DNA of 22,176 nt from Syntrophales bacterium (GTDB taxonomy: Bacteria > Desulfobacterota > Syntrophia > Syntrophales > UBA2192), in the NCBI GenBank assembly GCA_025454095.1, contig JALOPC010000002.1:1-22176 (forward strand), given 5' to 3'. The notes beneath the pieces are model-generated. The model made no database searches. It was given only the letters and a program-made list of their open reading frames with translations, and was not told the origin of the DNA. Positions 6,325-15,163 of the stretch are shown piece after piece. The stretch's first letter is position 1. Each line of letters begins with the position of its first letter. The translations under genes and the position numbers were made by a program.

Positions 6325-8940
6325 TTTTTTGATTCTTTCCTTCCACTGCGAAATGAGGTTCATCGCCTCGATGGGCGTGAGCGTGTTGACGTCCGTCGCG
6401 TCGATCTCCTCGAGGACGAGGCTCTCGTCGTCGGCAAAGAGGCTGAGCTGGCCCGGATGAGGCCGCGCGGGCCCTTTCCTGCGGCGCGCGAGCGTCGGCA
6501 TGCCGACCTCGTCGAGTTCCCCCTTTTCGAGGTTCTCGAGCACTTCCTTCGCCCGCACGATGACCTCGTCGGGCACGCCGGCCAGCCGCGCCACCTGGAT
6601 GCCGTAGCTGCGGGCCGTGGCCCCCTTCATGATCTTGCGCAGGAAGATGATCCGCTCGCCCCACTCCTTGACGGCGATGTAGTAATTGGCCACCCCCTCG
6701 CGCGTGAGCGCCAGGTCCGTGAGCTGATGGTAGTGCGTGGCAAAGAGGGTGCGCGACGCGAGGTGGGCCGCGTCGTGGATGTGTTCGGCCACGGCCCAGG
6801 CGATGCTGAGGCCGTCGAAGGTGCTCGTCCCCCGCCCCACCTCGTCGAGCAGGATGAGGCTCCGGGGGGTGGCGTTTTTCAGGATGCTCGCCACCTCCGT
6901 CATCTCGACCATGAAGGTGCTCTGCCCCTTGGCCAGGGCGTCGGCGGCGCCCACGCGCGTGAAGACCCGGTCCACGAGGCCGATCCGCGCCGAGGCGGCC
7001 GGCACGAAGCTGCCCATCTGGGCCAGGATGACGAGGTGGGCGACCTGGCGGATAAAGGTGGACTTGCCCGCCATGTTGGGGCCCGTGATCACGAGCAGGC
7101 GGTTGGCCCCGCGGTCCATCAGCACGTCGTTGGGGACAAAGCCCTCGGCCAGCGGCATCCGCTCCACCACGGGGTGCCGGCCGTCGCGGATCTCGATGGC
7201 GTCGCCGTCGTCGACGGCGGGGCAGACGTAGTTGTACGTCTCGGCCACTTCGGCAAGCGACGCCAGGGCGTCGAGATCGGCCAGCGCCGCGGCGCTCTTC
7301 TGGATCTGCCGGATCCGCGCCGCCGCGCGCTCCCGGATCCCCGTGAAGAGGTCGTACTCCCGCTCGCGGCGCTTCTCCTCGGCGTGCAGCACCGTCTGCT
7401 CGTACTCCTTGAGCTCCTCGTTGATGTAGCGCTCGGCATGGACGAGGGTCTGCTTGCGGATGTACTCGGCGGGGACGGAAGCCGTCTGGGACTTCGTCAC
7501 CTCGATGTAGTAGCCGAAGACGCTGTTGAAGCCCACGCGGAGGTTCGCGATGCCCGTCCGCTGCCGCTCCTTCTCCTCGAGGGCGGCGATCCAGGATTTC
7601 CCGTCGCGCGCAATCGAGACGATCCGGTCGAGCTCCGCGTCGTAGCCCTCCCGGATGATCCCCCCCTCGCGCAGGGTCAGCGGCGGCTCGTCGACGATGG
7701 CCCGTTCGAGCAGATCGAGGGTGTCGGGCATCTCGTCGATCCCCTCGCGGATCGCGGCAAGCACGGGGGCCTCGAGCGCGTCCAAGAGCCCCTTGAGCCC
7801 CGGGAGCGTCTGGAGGGAGGCGCGAAGGGCCGCAAGATCCCGCCCGTTGGCCACCCCGAGGGAGATGCGGGCCCCGAGGCGCTCCATGTCGTAGAGCCCG
7901 GCCAGGGCCTTGCGCAGATCCTGGCGCGCGAGGTGCGCCTCGCGGATCTCGCCCACGGCGGCCAGCCGCTCCCGGATCCGGGCCGCGTCGAGCAGGGGGT
8001 AGGCAAGCCACCACCGGAGCCTCCGCCCCCCCATGGCCGTCATCGTCTCGTCGAGGACGTGGAAGAGGGTCCCCTCTTTCGCGCTCCCCTGGGTCGTGGC
8101 GAAGAGCTCGAGGTTGCGCTTCGCCGTCTCGTCGAGGACGAGAAAGCTCTCCGAACGGTAGGCCGCAATCTCGTTGATGTGCCCGAGGCGCTCCTTCTGG
8201 GTCTCCCGGACGTAGCGCAGCACCGCGCCGGCGGCGGCGATCAGCGCGGGGCGGCGATCCGGCTCGAGCCGGGCGATCGATTCGGCGCCGACGTGCTCGC
8301 CCAGGATCGCGAGCGAGGCTCCGTGATCGAACCAGTCCCGCGGGAAGCGGTTGATCACGCATCCGTCCAGCTCGCGCGCCAGGACCGTCTCCAGCAGGGG
8401 GTCTTTGAACCCCTCCTCCAGGACGAGTTCCCGGAACCCGTGGCGGATCACTTCGTCGAGAAAGAAGGCCCGGTCCACGATCTCCGTGGCCCGGAACTCG
8501 CCCGTCGAGACGTCCAGGAAGGCAAGCCCGAAGGCCTCGCCGCGCAGGGCGATCCCGGCGAGGAAGTTGTTCTGCTTGGCCTCCAGGTTGTCGGGGTCCA
8601 GGACGAGCCCGGGGGTGACGACGCGCACCACCTCGCGCTTCACGACCCCCTTGGCGAGCCGGGGGTCCTCCATCTGCTCGCAGACGGCCACCTTGTACCC
8701 CTTCGCGATGAGCTTCGCGATGTAGGACGACGCGGCGTGCCAGGGAAAACCGCAGAGCGGGACGCTGTCTTCCTTCCCCTTGTTGCGGGAGGTGAGTGTG
8801 ATCTCGAGGAGCTTCGAGGCAAGCACGGCGTCCTCGAAGAACATCTCGTAGAAATCGCCCATGCGGAAAAAGAGGATGCAGTCGGGGTATTGGGACTTGA
8901 TCTCCAGGTACTGCCGCATGGCGGGCGTGAGGGAACTCAT
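6322..8940 (-). CDS. mutS: DNA mismatch repair protein MutS
   Basis: A full-length, 872-residue MutS, which binds mismatches and starts methyl-independent or MutL-directed repair. The mismatch-reading motif GDFYE is at 28-32 (Phe30-x-Glu32). The connector, lever and clamp domains follow. The ATPase Walker [10 protein letters not shown] is at 620-628 and Walker B LILLDE at 695-700, followed by the signature [16 protein letters not shown] beta-clamp-binding motif QLSLF lies at 831-835. All key residues expected of MutS1 are present. The ATG overlaps the stop of the upstream small membrane protein by 4 nt (ATGA), which indicates translational coupling. mutL is not in the window. Confidence 0.98.
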   Translation of the reverse strand: MSSLTPAMRQYLEIKSQYPDCILFFRMGDFYEMFFEDAVLASKLLEITLTSRNKGKEDSVPLCGFPWHAASSYIAKLIAKGYKVAVCEQMEDPRLAKGVVKREVVRVVTPGLVLDPDNLEAKQNNFLAGIALRGEAFGLAFLDVSTGEFRATEIVDRAFFLDEVIRHGFRELVLEEGFKDPLLETVLARELDGCVINRFPRDWFDHGASLAILGEHVGAESIARLEPDRRPALIAAAGAVLRYVRETQKERLGHINEIAAYRSESFLVLDETAKRNLELFATTQGSAKEGTLFHVLDETMTAMGGRRLRWWLAYPLLDAARIRERLAAVGEIREAHLARQDLRKALAGLYDMERLGARISLGVANGRDLAALRASLQTLPGLKGLLDALEAPVLAAIREGIDEMPDTLDLLERAIVDEPPLTLREGGIIREGYDAELDRIVSIARDGKSWIAALEEKERQRTGIANLRVGFNSVFGYYIEVTKSQTASVPAEYIRKQTLVHAERYINEELKEYEQTVLHAEEKRREREYDLFTGIRERAAARIRQIQKSAAALADLDALASLAEVAETYNYVCPAVDDGDAIEIRDGRHPVVERMPLAEGFVPNDVLMDRGANRLLVITGPNMAGKSTFIRQVAHLVILAQMGSFVPAASARIGLVDRVFTRVGAADALAKGQSTFMVEMTEVASILKNATPRSLILLDEVGRGTSTFDGLSIAWAVAEHIHDAAHLASRTLFATHYHQLTDLALTREGVANYYIAVKEWGERIIFLRKIMKGATARSYGIQVARLAGVPDEVIVRAKEVLENLEKGELDEVGMPTLARRRKGPARPHPGQLSLFADDESLVLEEIDATDVNTLTPIEAMNLISQWKERIKK

Positions 8941-9362
8941 TCCCAGCGGTCCCCCTTCTTCTCGAGATCGATGGCGCTGGAGCCGCTCCGGCGGGGAGGC
9001 GCCGAGTTGCCGGGAACGCCCCGGTCATGGATGAGGGTGCCCAGCAGCCAGTTGACGACGCTGATGATCACGGCTCCCAGCACCGCCGGCCAGAAGCCGT
9101 GGACGTCGAAGCCCGGGATGAGCGCCGAGGCGATCTTGAGCAGCGCCGCGTTGATGACGAGGGTGAACAGGCCCAAGGTCAAAATATTGACGGGCAGGGT
9201 CAGAATGATCAGGAGGGGCTTGAAGAAGACGTTGAGAAACCCCAGGATCGCCGCGGCGAAGAACGCGGCCCAGAACCCCGTCACGACGATCCCGTCGACG
9301 AGGTAGGCCGCCGCCAGAATCGCCGCGGTGAGGATCAGCCATCGGATCAGGATGCCGGCCAT
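8937..9362 (-). CDS. Small 4-TM membrane protein, phage-holin superfamily IV / YvlD family
   Basis: A 141-residue inner-membrane protein with four hydrophobic helices at about residues 4-22, 28-50, 54-80 and 87-108, then a polar basic/acidic tail. The pattern, including [31 protein letters not shown], is that of the Phage_holin_4_2 (YvlD) family. Despite the family name this is a chromosomal protein of unknown role with no phage genes nearby. The start has GGAGG five nt upstream. It is the first gene of a two-gene unit with mutS, which it overlaps by 4 nt. No functional link with mismatch repair is implied by the sequence. Confidence 0.85.
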   Translation of the reverse strand: MAGILIRWLILTAAILAAAYLVDGIVVTGFWAAFFAAAILGFLNVFFKPLLIILTLPVNILTLGLFTLVINAALLKIASALIPGFDVHGFWPAVLGAVIISVVNWLLGTLIHDRGVPGNSAPPRRSGSSAIDLEKKGDRWE

Positions 9363-9437
9363 TCTTGCCTCCTTCGATCAGCTTCCGGGAAATGAGGGTT
9401 GTTCCGGATGCAGATCATAACACGCCGATTGTCAGCG

Positions 9438-9536
9438 AAGTTAAGAAGTTGAGAAGTTAAGAAGTTTGGCGAATCCTGCGATCCCCGATCTGCCGCTGGC
9501 AAGACCAAACTTCTCAACTTCTCAGCTTCACAACTC
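9438..9536. repeat. Inverted pair of 4x8-bp arrays (AAGTTRAG)
   Basis: The left arm (9438-9469) is AAGTTAAG, AAGTTGAG, AAGTTAAG, AAGTTTGG. The right arm (9505-9536), read on the minus strand, is GAGTTGTG, AAGCTGAG, AAGTTGAG, AAGTTTGG. The arms match at 27 of 32 positions and are separated by 35 nt, so they could form a long hairpin or cruciform. Confidence 0.8.
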
Positions 9537-9640
9537 ACGGTTTTGTAGCACGCTTCGATTTTTTTTGCACCCCCCGGCCGGAGGAGCAAACTAAACCTGA
9601 AAAAAAGTCGGGAAAGCGCCGGGTTACAAATTATTCCCCG

Positions 9641-9669
9641 TTGCACAAATGCAGATTGGGCGGTATGAT
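9641..9669 (+). promoter_or_regulatory. Candidate sigma-70 promoter of the aconitase gene
   Basis: TTGCAC (9641-9646), a 17-nt spacer, then TATGAT (9664-9669). The predicted start near 9676 leaves a leader of about 30 nt to the GTG at 9707, which supports that start codon over upstream in-frame ATGs. Confidence 0.5.
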
Positions 9670-9706
9670 GGCCCGGCTTGCGGGAAAAGACGAAAGGAAT
9701 GCAACC

Positions 9707-11650
9707 GTGGGGAAAACGCTTACACACAAACTCATCGAAAACCACCTTGCGGCGGGGCGGATCGAGCCCGGCAGCGAGATCGGCATCCGCATCGACCAGA
9801 CGCTCACCCAGGACGCCACGGGCACCATGGCCTACCTGCAGTTCGAGGCGATGGGGATCGGCCGGGTGCGCACGGAGCTCTCGATGAGCTACATCGACCA
9901 CAACACGATCCAGATCGGGTTCGAGAACGCCGACGACCACCGCTACCTGCACTCCGTGGCGCGCCGCTACGGCATCCGCCTCTCGCGGGCGGGAAACGGC
10001 ATCTGCCACCAGGTACACCTGGAGCGATTCGGCAGGCCGGGGAAGACCCTCCTGGGCTCCGACAGCCACACCTCCACCTGCGGGGCCCTGGGCATGCTCG
10101 CCATCGGGGCGGGCGGGCTCGACGTGGCGCTCGCCATGGCCGGCGAGCCCTTCTTCCTGACCTGCCCCCGGGTGATCCGGGTGAACCTCACGGGGAAACT
10201 CCCCCCCTGGGTCTCGGCGAAGGACGTGATCCTGAAGCTCCTGGATATTTTCACGACGCGGGGCAACGTGGGCCACGTCTTCGAGTACGGCGGCGAAGGC
10301 CTCGCCGGCCTCACCGTGCCCGAGCGGGCCACCATCGCCAACATGGGGGCCGAGCTGGGGCTGACGACCTCCGTCTTCCCGAGCGACGCGGTGACGCGGC
10401 GCTTCCTGGCCGCCGAGGACAGGGAGGCCGACTGGGCCGGGCTTGACGCCGACCCCGATGCGCAGTACGAAAAGGTGGTCGAGATCGACCTTGCGGGTCT
10501 CGTCCCGCTGGCCGCAAAGCCCCACAGCCCGGACAACATCGGCACGGTCCGGGAGCTCGCCGGCATTCCCGTCGACCAGGTCTGCATCGGCAGCTGCACG
10601 AACTCCTCGTACCGGGAGCTGGCCACGGTGGCCCGTATCCTTCGCGGCCGGGTGGCCCACCCCCGGGTGAGCCTCATTGTCACGCCCGGCTCCCGCCAGG
10701 TGCTCGAAAACCTGGCCCGCAACGGCTTCCTCGCCGATCTGCTGGCGGCCGGGGCACGGCTCACGGAGAGCAGCTGCGGCTTCTGCATCGGCGGAAGCCA
10801 CAGCCCCGGCTCCAGGAGCGTGTCGCTGCGCACCTCGAACCGCAACTTCTACGGCCGCTCGGGCACGGAAGACGCCGAGGTCTACCTGGTGAGCCCCGAG
10901 ACGGCGGCCGCGGCCGTCGCCACCGGGGTGGTCACGGACCCGCGGGACCTCGGGATGGATTTCCCCGCCGTGGCCATGCCGGAGCGATTCCGCGTCGACG
11001 ACTGCATGATCCTCGAGCCCGCCCCCCCCGAAAAGGCGGTTTCCATCGAGATCCTCCGCGGGCCCAACATCGGCAGCCCGCCGGAAAACGGGCCCCTGCC
11101 CGGGCGCCTCGACGGCGAGGTCACCATCAAGGTGGGCGACAAGATCACGACGGATCACATCATGCCCGCCGGGGCCCGGATGAAGTACCGCTCCAACATC
11201 CGCCGGTACGCCGATTTCGTCTTCGAGGGGCTCGACCCGACGTTTCCCGCCCGGGCGGCGAAGATCCGCGACAACGGGCGCCACAACGTCGTCGTGGCGG
11301 GCCAGTCCTACGGCCAGGGCTCGTCGCGGGAGCATGCGGCGCTCTGCCCCATGTACCTGGGCGTGAAGGCCGTCATCGCGAAGAGCTACGAACGCATCCA
11401 CACGGCCAATCTCATCAACTTCGGGATCCTGCCGCTTGTCTTCGAGAACGAAACCGAGTACAACCTCCTGGACCAGGGCGACAGCCTCGAGATCCCCGAC
11501 CTTCGAGGCGCCGTGGCGTCAGGGGGGAGCCTGACGGTCCGCAACGCCACCAAGGGGCGCAGCTTCGCCGTCACCTGCACGCTCTCGGAGCGGCAGAAAC
11601 GGATCCTGCTGGCCGGCGGGGCGCTGAACCTCGTGAAAACGAGGGTCTAG
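9707..11650 (+). CDS. Aconitate hydratase, single-chain Aquifex type
   Basis: A 647-residue [4Fe-4S] enzyme interconverting citrate and isocitrate in the TCA cycle. The N-terminal catalytic part carries SDSHT at 118-122 and the cluster ligands Cys297 (CIGSCTNSS), Cys357 and Cys360 (SSCGFCIGG). The C-terminal swivel domain is at about 480-640 ([11 protein letters not shown], then [11 protein letters not shown]). The length matches the short putative aconitase family first described in Aquifex, not the ~890-residue AcnA. I chose GTG at 9707 because AAAGGA lies 8 nt upstream and the protein then begins [10 protein letters not shown], typical of the family. The stop codon lies inside a heptamer repeat. 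The isocitrate dehydrogenase gene follows after 98 nt, so citrate-to-2-oxoglutarate conversion is encoded together. Confidence 0.93.
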   Translation: MGKTLTHKLIENHLAAGRIEPGSEIGIRIDQTLTQDATGTMAYLQFEAMGIGRVRTELSMSYIDHNTIQIGFENADDHRYLHSVARRYGIRLSRAGNGICHQVHLERFGRPGKTLLGSDSHTSTCGALGMLAIGAGGLDVALAMAGEPFFLTCPRVIRVNLTGKLPPWVSAKDVILKLLDIFTTRGNVGHVFEYGGEGLAGLTVPERATIANMGAELGLTTSVFPSDAVTRRFLAAEDREADWAGLDADPDAQYEKVVEIDLAGLVPLAAKPHSPDNIGTVRELAGIPVDQVCIGSCTNSSYRELATVARILRGRVAHPRVSLIVTPGSRQVLENLARNGFLADLLAAGARLTESSCGFCIGGSHSPGSRSVSLRTSNRNFYGRSGTEDAEVYLVSPETAAAAVATGVVTDPRDLGMDFPAVAMPERFRVDDCMILEPAPPEKAVSIEILRGPNIGSPPENGPLPGRLDGEVTIKVGDKITTDHIMPAGARMKYRSNIRRYADFVFEGLDPTFPARAAKIRDNGRHNVVVAGQSYGQGSSREHAALCPMYLGVKAVIAKSYERIHTANLINFGILPLVFENETEYNLLDQGDSLEIPDLRGAVASGGSLTVRNATKGRSFAVTCTLSERQKRILLAGGALNLVKTRV

Positions 11651-11670
11651 GGGTTCGGGTACCGGGTAAG
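11643..11670 (+). repeat. Heptamer array overlapping the aconitase stop codon
   Basis: Units GGGTCTA, GGGGTTC, GGGTACC and GGGTAAG are in perfect 7-bp phase. The first contains the last valine codon and the start of the TAG stop (11648-11650). Four G-runs satisfy the G-quadruplex rule on the coding strand. The 11 nt from TAG onward are identical to those at the mutS stop. Confidence 0.8.
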
Positions 11671-11696
11671 AAAAGAGGGCCTGAGGCCCGAAGCGC

Positions 11697-11726
11697 TTGT
11701 TGCCTCGTCGGTGAGCAGCGTATAAC
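11697..11726 (+). promoter_or_regulatory. Weak candidate promoter of the isocitrate dehydrogenase gene
   Basis: TTGTTG (11697-11702), an 18-nt spacer, then TATAAC (11721-11726). This would allow transcription independent of aconitase, although read-through is also possible because no convincing terminator lies between the genes. Confidence 0.3.
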
Positions 11727-11748
11727 ATGGGAAAGGAAACGGCGTAGG

Positions 11749-13005
11749 ATGGCAATCGAGAAAATAAAGGTAAAGACGCCCATCGTCGAGATGGACGGCG
11801 ACGAGATGACGCGCATCATGTGGGCGCAGGTGAAGGAGAAGCTGCTCCTTCCCTGGCTCGACGTGAAGCTGGAGGTTTACGACCTGCACGTGAAGCACCG
11901 CGACGACACGGACGACCGGGTCACCGTCGAGGCGGCCGAGGCGATCCTGAAGTACGGCGTGGGCGTCAAGTGCGCGACGATCACGCCCAACCAGGACCGC
12001 GTCGTCGAGTACAACCTGAAGAAGATGTGGAAGAGCCCCAACGGCACGATCCGATCCATGCTCGACGGGACCGTTTTCCGCAAGCCCATCTTCGTCAAGA
12101 ACATCCGGCCCTTCGTGTCGACGTGGAAGCGGCCCATCGTGATCGGCCGGCACGCCTACGGGGACGTCTACGACAACTCGGAGATGCCCATCGCCTGCGC
12201 GGGCACAGCGGTGCTGATGTTCACGCCCGCCCCCGGGGGGGCCGCCGCCTGGCAGAAGATCGCCGACTTCAAGGGCCCGGGGATTCTGCAGGGCATTCAC
12301 AACACCGACGAGTCGATCCTGAACTTCGCCCGGGCCTGCTTCGCCTTCGCCCTGGACGAGAAAATCGACCTGTGGTTCAGCACGAAGGACACCGTCTCCA
12401 AGATCTACGACGCCCGGTTCCGGGACATCTTCCAGCAGGAGTACGAAACGAACTGGAAGGCCGGGTTCGAGGCGGCGGGCATCGAGTACTTCTTCACCCT
12501 CATCGACGACGCGGCGGCACGGGTGATCCGCTCCGAGGGAGGGTTTCTCTGGGCTCTCAAGAACTACGACGGAGACGTCATGTCGGACCTCGTCGCGGCG
12601 GCCAGCGGCAGCCTCGCCATGATGACCTCCGTCCTCGTCTCGCCGAAGGGCTGCTTCGAGTACGAGGCCGCCCACGGCACCGTGCAGCGCCACTACTACA
12701 AGCACCTCAAGGGCGAGGAGACCTCGACGAACTCCATGGCCCTGATCTTCGCCTGGACCGGCGGCCTGCGCAAGCGCGGGGAACTCGACGGCACGCCCGA
12801 GGTCGTCCGTTTCGCCGACGCCCTCGAGCGGGCGGCCCTCGGCACGGTGGAGGCGGGCGTCATGACCGGCGACCTGCTGGCCGTGGCCCGCAAGAGCGCG
12901 AAGAACCGCAAGGTCAGCACGGAGGGATTCATCGACGCGATCGCGGAGAGGCTGCAAGGCGGCCTCGGGCGCAAGCGCCCTGCGGGGAAGACGTTGAGAG
13001 GGTGA
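11749..13005 (+). CDS. icd: Isocitrate dehydrogenase (NADP+), eukaryote-like homodimeric type
   Basis: A 418-residue enzyme that oxidatively decarboxylates isocitrate to 2-oxoglutarate with reduction of NADP+. Type-specific motifs are EMDGDEMTR near the N-terminus, the substrate loop [20 protein letters not shown], the metal-binding segment [10 protein letters not shown] and the cofactor segment [25 protein letters not shown]. This is the subfamily shared with mitochondrial/cytosolic eukaryotic enzymes, not the E. coli Icd type. NADP preference is inferred from the Arg-His pair after HGTV. The ATG follows AAAGGA at about 11 nt. It sits directly downstream of aconitase. Its TGA stop lies in a 16-bp direct repeat. 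Confidence 0.95.
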   Translation: MAIEKIKVKTPIVEMDGDEMTRIMWAQVKEKLLLPWLDVKLEVYDLHVKHRDDTDDRVTVEAAEAILKYGVGVKCATITPNQDRVVEYNLKKMWKSPNGTIRSMLDGTVFRKPIFVKNIRPFVSTWKRPIVIGRHAYGDVYDNSEMPIACAGTAVLMFTPAPGGAAAWQKIADFKGPGILQGIHNTDESILNFARACFAFALDEKIDLWFSTKDTVSKIYDARFRDIFQQEYETNWKAGFEAAGIEYFFTLIDDAAARVIRSEGGFLWALKNYDGDVMSDLVAAASGSLAMMTSVLVSPKGCFEYEAAHGTVQRHYYKHLKGEETSTNSMALIFAWTGGLRKRGELDGTPEVVRFADALERAALGTVEAGVMTGDLLAVARKSAKNRKVSTEGFIDAIAERLQGGLGRKRPAGKTLRG

Positions 13006-13031
13006 GAAGGTACGGGGGTGAGAAAGCACGG
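12991..13031 (+). repeat. 8/16-bp repeats across the icd stop codon
   Basis: ACGTTGAG (12991-12998) leads into two 16-bp copies, 13000-13015 and 13016-13031, which differ at two positions (GGGTGAGAAGGTACGG against GGGTGAGAAAGCACGG). The TGA stop at 13003-13005 lies in the first copy. The phasing suits the 8-bp AAGTTRAG family. Confidence 0.65.
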
Positions 13032-13057
13032 GAGCGACCCCCTGGCCCTTCGCCTTC

Positions 13058-13095
13058 AGCCATTTGCCATGATGCCATACGCCCTATGCCATTAG
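13058..13095 (+). repeat. Degenerate ATGCCAT heptamers spanning the rlmN start codon
   Basis: Successive units end in GCC at 7- or 8-bp spacing: CAGCCAT, TTGCCAT, GATGCCAT, ACGCCCT, ATGCCAT, TAGCCGA. The ATG at 13086 that opens rlmN is part of the fifth unit. No Shine-Dalgarno sequence is visible in front of it. Confidence 0.6.
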
Positions 13096-14156
13096 CCGAT
13101 CTCAAAGACATGACCCTGGAGGAGATCGAGGCCTTCGTGGCCTCCCTCGGGAAGGAAAAGTACCGCGCCCGCCAGATCATGAAGTGGATCTACCAGCAGG
13201 GGGCCTCGTCGTTCGAGGAGATGACGAACCTCTCGAAGGAGGTCCGCACCGTAATGGCGAAAGAGGCCCGCATCGGCAACCTCGAGATCGTCCGGACGGA
13301 GACCTCCGGGGACGGGACGAAAAAAATCCTCTTCCGCCTCGAGGACGGCCTGCTGATCGAGAGCGTCCTCATCCCCGGGGCGAGCCACTGGACGCTCTGC
13401 GTCTCCACCCAGGCGGGCTGCCGGATGGGGTGCGCGTTCTGCTTCACGGCCCGCTCGGGGTTCAGCCGGAACCTGCGGCCCGCCGAGATCGTCGACCAGA
13501 TCGTGCAGGCGAAGTTCCGCACCGAGGAAGGCCCGGGCATCAACAACCTGGTCCTCATGGGGATGGGCGAGCCGCTGGACAACTACGACAACGTCCTGAA
13601 GGCCATCGCGATCATCAACTCGGACTACGGGCTCTCCCTTTCGCCGCGCAAGATCACGCTGTCGACCTGCGGTCTGGCCCCCGGCATCGAGCGGCTCGGG
13701 CGGGAATCGGCCGTCAACCTCGCCGTCTCGCTCAACGCCCCCGACGACCGGCGGCGCAACGAGTTGATGCCGATCAACAGGAAGTATCCCCTCGCGGCGC
13801 TGATCCAGGCCTGCAAGAGCTACCCCATGCCGAGGCGCAGGCGCATCACCTTCGAGTACATCCTCATCGCCGGCGTGAACGACTCGCCCGCCGACGCGAA
13901 GCTGCTCGTGAAAACCTTCGGCGGCCTGCGCTGCAAGTTCAACCTGATCGCCTTCAACGAATTTCCCGGGTGCCCGTTCAAGGCGCCCGACCCCAGGGCG
14001 ATCGAGGCCTTTCAGAAGGTCCTCGTCGATCACCGCTTCACGGCCGTCCTGCGGCAGAGCCGCGGCAAGGACATCCTCGCCGCCTGCGGCCAGCTCTCGG
14101 GCAGACACCGCGCGGAGACGACAGGAAGTGAGGAAGTTAAGAAGATCGGAGGTTAG
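13086..14156 (+). CDS. rlmN: Dual-specificity rRNA/tRNA adenine-C2 methyltransferase RlmN
   Basis: A 356-residue radical-SAM enzyme that methylates C2 of A2503 in 23S rRNA and of A37 in some tRNAs. The radical-SAM cluster motif CRMGCAFC has Cys112, Cys116 and Cys119. The conserved C-terminal cysteine is Cys334 (GKDILAACGQLSG). The N-terminal helical domain runs LKDMTLEEIEAFVASLGKEKYRARQI. The ATG at 13086 gives the usual family N-terminus but lacks a Shine-Dalgarno sequence and lies inside a repeat tract; ATG at 13110 is an alternative that would lose eight residues. The last ten residues (GSEEVKKIGG) are encoded by an 8-bp repeat array that also supplies the TAG stop, so the tail is probably non-functional. 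Confidence 0.96.
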   Translation: MPLADLKDMTLEEIEAFVASLGKEKYRARQIMKWIYQQGASSFEEMTNLSKEVRTVMAKEARIGNLEIVRTETSGDGTKKILFRLEDGLLIESVLIPGASHWTLCVSTQAGCRMGCAFCFTARSGFSRNLRPAEIVDQIVQAKFRTEEGPGINNLVLMGMGEPLDNYDNVLKAIAIINSDYGLSLSPRKITLSTCGLAPGIERLGRESAVNLAVSLNAPDDRRRNELMPINRKYPLAALIQACKSYPMPRRRRITFEYILIAGVNDSPADAKLLVKTFGGLRCKFNLIAFNEFPGCPFKAPDPRAIEAFQKVLVDHRFTAVLRQSRGKDILAACGQLSGRHRAETTGSEEVKKIGG

Positions 14157-14157
14157 G
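14126..14157 (+). repeat. 8-bp repeats encoding the rlmN tail and stop codon
   Basis: Four phased octamers AAGTGAGG, AAGTTAAG, AAGATCGG and AGGTTAGG cover the last codons of rlmN. The TAG stop (14154-14156) is in the fourth unit. The second unit is identical to units at 9438. Confidence 0.7.
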
Positions 14158-14192
14158 AAAATACAAGAAGACCAGACAAAGATAAAGAACGG

Positions 14193-14273
14193 AACGGACC
14201 GAACAGACGGGATAGACGGAATAGACCGAATAGACTGAATAGACCGGGCTGACCGGATAGACCGAATAGACCA
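14193..14273 (+). repeat. Nine phased 9-bp repeats (AATAGACCG)
   Basis: Nine consecutive 9-bp units without a phase slip: AACGGACCG, AACAGACGG, GATAGACGG, AATAGACCG, AATAGACTG, AATAGACCG, GGCTGACCG, GATAGACCG, AATAGACCA. More decayed related sequence precedes it from about 14160. The array ends 20 nt before the crotonase start codon. It is not part of a recognisable protein on either strand. Confidence 0.9.
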
Positions 14274-14293
14274 ATTCGGGGGGGAGGAGAAAC

Positions 14294-15097
14294 ATGTCGT
14301 ATCAGAATCTGGAAGTGGCAATCGAAGAGCGCATCGCAACGGTGACCCTGGCGAGGACGGACAGCATGAACGCCCTGAGCCTGGCCTTCACGGCCGAGAT
14401 CGCGCAGGCGTTTCGCGAACTCGGCGCAAACGACGAGGTCCGCGTGATCGTCCTGGCCAGCAAGGCCAAGGCCTTCTGCGCCGGGCTCGATCTGAAGGAA
14501 TTCGCAGCCGTCGGCCTGAAGGGCTCGGCCAAATCGAGCCTGGAGTTCCCTGAAAAGCTCCGCGCCCTGTTCGACTGCTGCGAAGGCATCGAGGCCTGCC
14601 CCAAGCCGGTGATCGCCGCCGTCAACGGCCTGTGCATCGGCGGGGGCCTGGACATCGTCTCGGCCTGCGATATCCGCCTCTGCACGGAGGATGCATCCTT
14701 CTCGCTGCGCGAGGCCGCCATTGGACTCGTGGCCGACATGGGCGTTCTGCAGAGGCTCCCCCACGTCATCGGCCAGGGGTTCACAAGGGAGATGGCCTTC
14801 ACGGCGCGTTTCTACAAGGCAAAGGAGGCGCAGGCGATGGGACTCGTCAATGCCGTCCACCCCGACGGAGCCGCCATGCTGGAGGCGGCAAAAAAGCTGG
14901 CCCGCGAGATTGCCGCCAACGCACCCCTTGCCGTACAGGCGACCAAGGAGGTTCTCAACGCGAGCCGCCACCTCCCGGTAGCGGACGGGATGTCCCTTGC
15001 CAAGCACAAGAACATGGTCCTCATGCTCTCACAGGACCTGAAAGAGGCCTTTGTCTCCTTCATGGAAAAACGCCAGCCGGACTTCAAAGGTAAATAA
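14294..15097 (+). CDS. Crotonase-family enzyme, probable dienoyl-CoA isomerase
   Basis: A 267-residue enoyl-CoA hydratase/isomerase superfamily protein acting on CoA thioesters in the cytoplasm. The two oxyanion-hole segments are AFCAGLDLKEF (60-70) and NGLCIGGG (111-118). It has Asp120, Glu140 and Asp148, spaced 20 and 8 residues apart, exactly as the three catalytic acids of mammalian delta(3,5)-delta(2,4)-dienoyl-CoA isomerase (ECH1), and shares the ECH1-like run ADMGVLQRLPHVIG. Hydratases use a Glu/Glu pair instead, so isomerase activity on unsaturated fatty acyl-CoA is the better guess. GGAGGAG precedes the ATG by 6 nt. No other beta-oxidation gene is in the window. Confidence 0.85.
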   Translation: MSYQNLEVAIEERIATVTLARTDSMNALSLAFTAEIAQAFRELGANDEVRVIVLASKAKAFCAGLDLKEFAAVGLKGSAKSSLEFPEKLRALFDCCEGIEACPKPVIAAVNGLCIGGGLDIVSACDIRLCTEDASFSLREAAIGLVADMGVLQRLPHVIGQGFTREMAFTARFYKAKEAQAMGLVNAVHPDGAAMLEAAKKLAREIAANAPLAVQATKEVLNASRHLPVADGMSLAKHKNMVLMLSQDLKEAFVSFMEKRQPDFKGK

Positions 15098-15109
15098 CCG
15101 CTTTTTATC

Positions 15110-15138
15110 TTGCCAAATCAAGCAACCAATGTTACAAG
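15110..15138 (+). promoter_or_regulatory. Candidate sigma-70 promoter of the RHH regulator gene
   Basis: TTGCCA (15110-15115), a 17-nt spacer and TACAAG (15133-15138). Transcription would start near 15145. The -10 element lies inside the left copy of the inverted repeat described next. Confidence 0.5.
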
Positions 15139-15163
15139 AAACGTCACCATTGTTACTTGTAAC
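15131..15163. promoter_or_regulatory. Probable operator: inverted GTTACAAG / CTTGTAAC
   Basis: GTTACAAG (15131-15138) is an exact inverted copy of CTTGTAAC (15156-15163). The right half is also part of a compact palindrome GTTAC-TT-GTAAC (15152-15163). The sites overlap the -10 element and the predicted start, 12 nt before a gene for a ribbon-helix-helix-type protein, as expected for autoregulation. Confidence 0.5.

Larger units (their letters stand above)
9363..9706. other. Divergent intergenic region before the aconitase gene
   Basis: This 344-nt gene-free stretch separates the minus-strand membrane-protein/mutS unit from aconitase. It holds the inverted pair of 8-bp repeat arrays (9438-9536), an imperfect palindrome centred near 9577 (TTTGC at 9564 to GCAAA at 9590, around CCGGCCGG) and the candidate aconitase promoter. 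I see no small ORF or RNA gene in it. Confidence 0.6.

Noticed and set aside
8937..9362. Prophage remnant suggested by the phage-holin family name
   Set aside because: The family is mostly chromosomal and no phage gene, integrase or attachment site is nearby.
11677..11689. Hairpin GGGCC-TGA-GGCCC after aconitase
   Set aside because: It has no T-run on the plus strand; the T-rich tract is on the minus strand, where no gene needs a terminator. I did not call it a terminator.
14153..14339. Long minus-strand open frame with RSIRS-like repeats over the 9-bp array
   Set aside because: The periodic peptide only reflects a repeat length divisible by three; the rest of the frame is the antisense shadow of rlmN.
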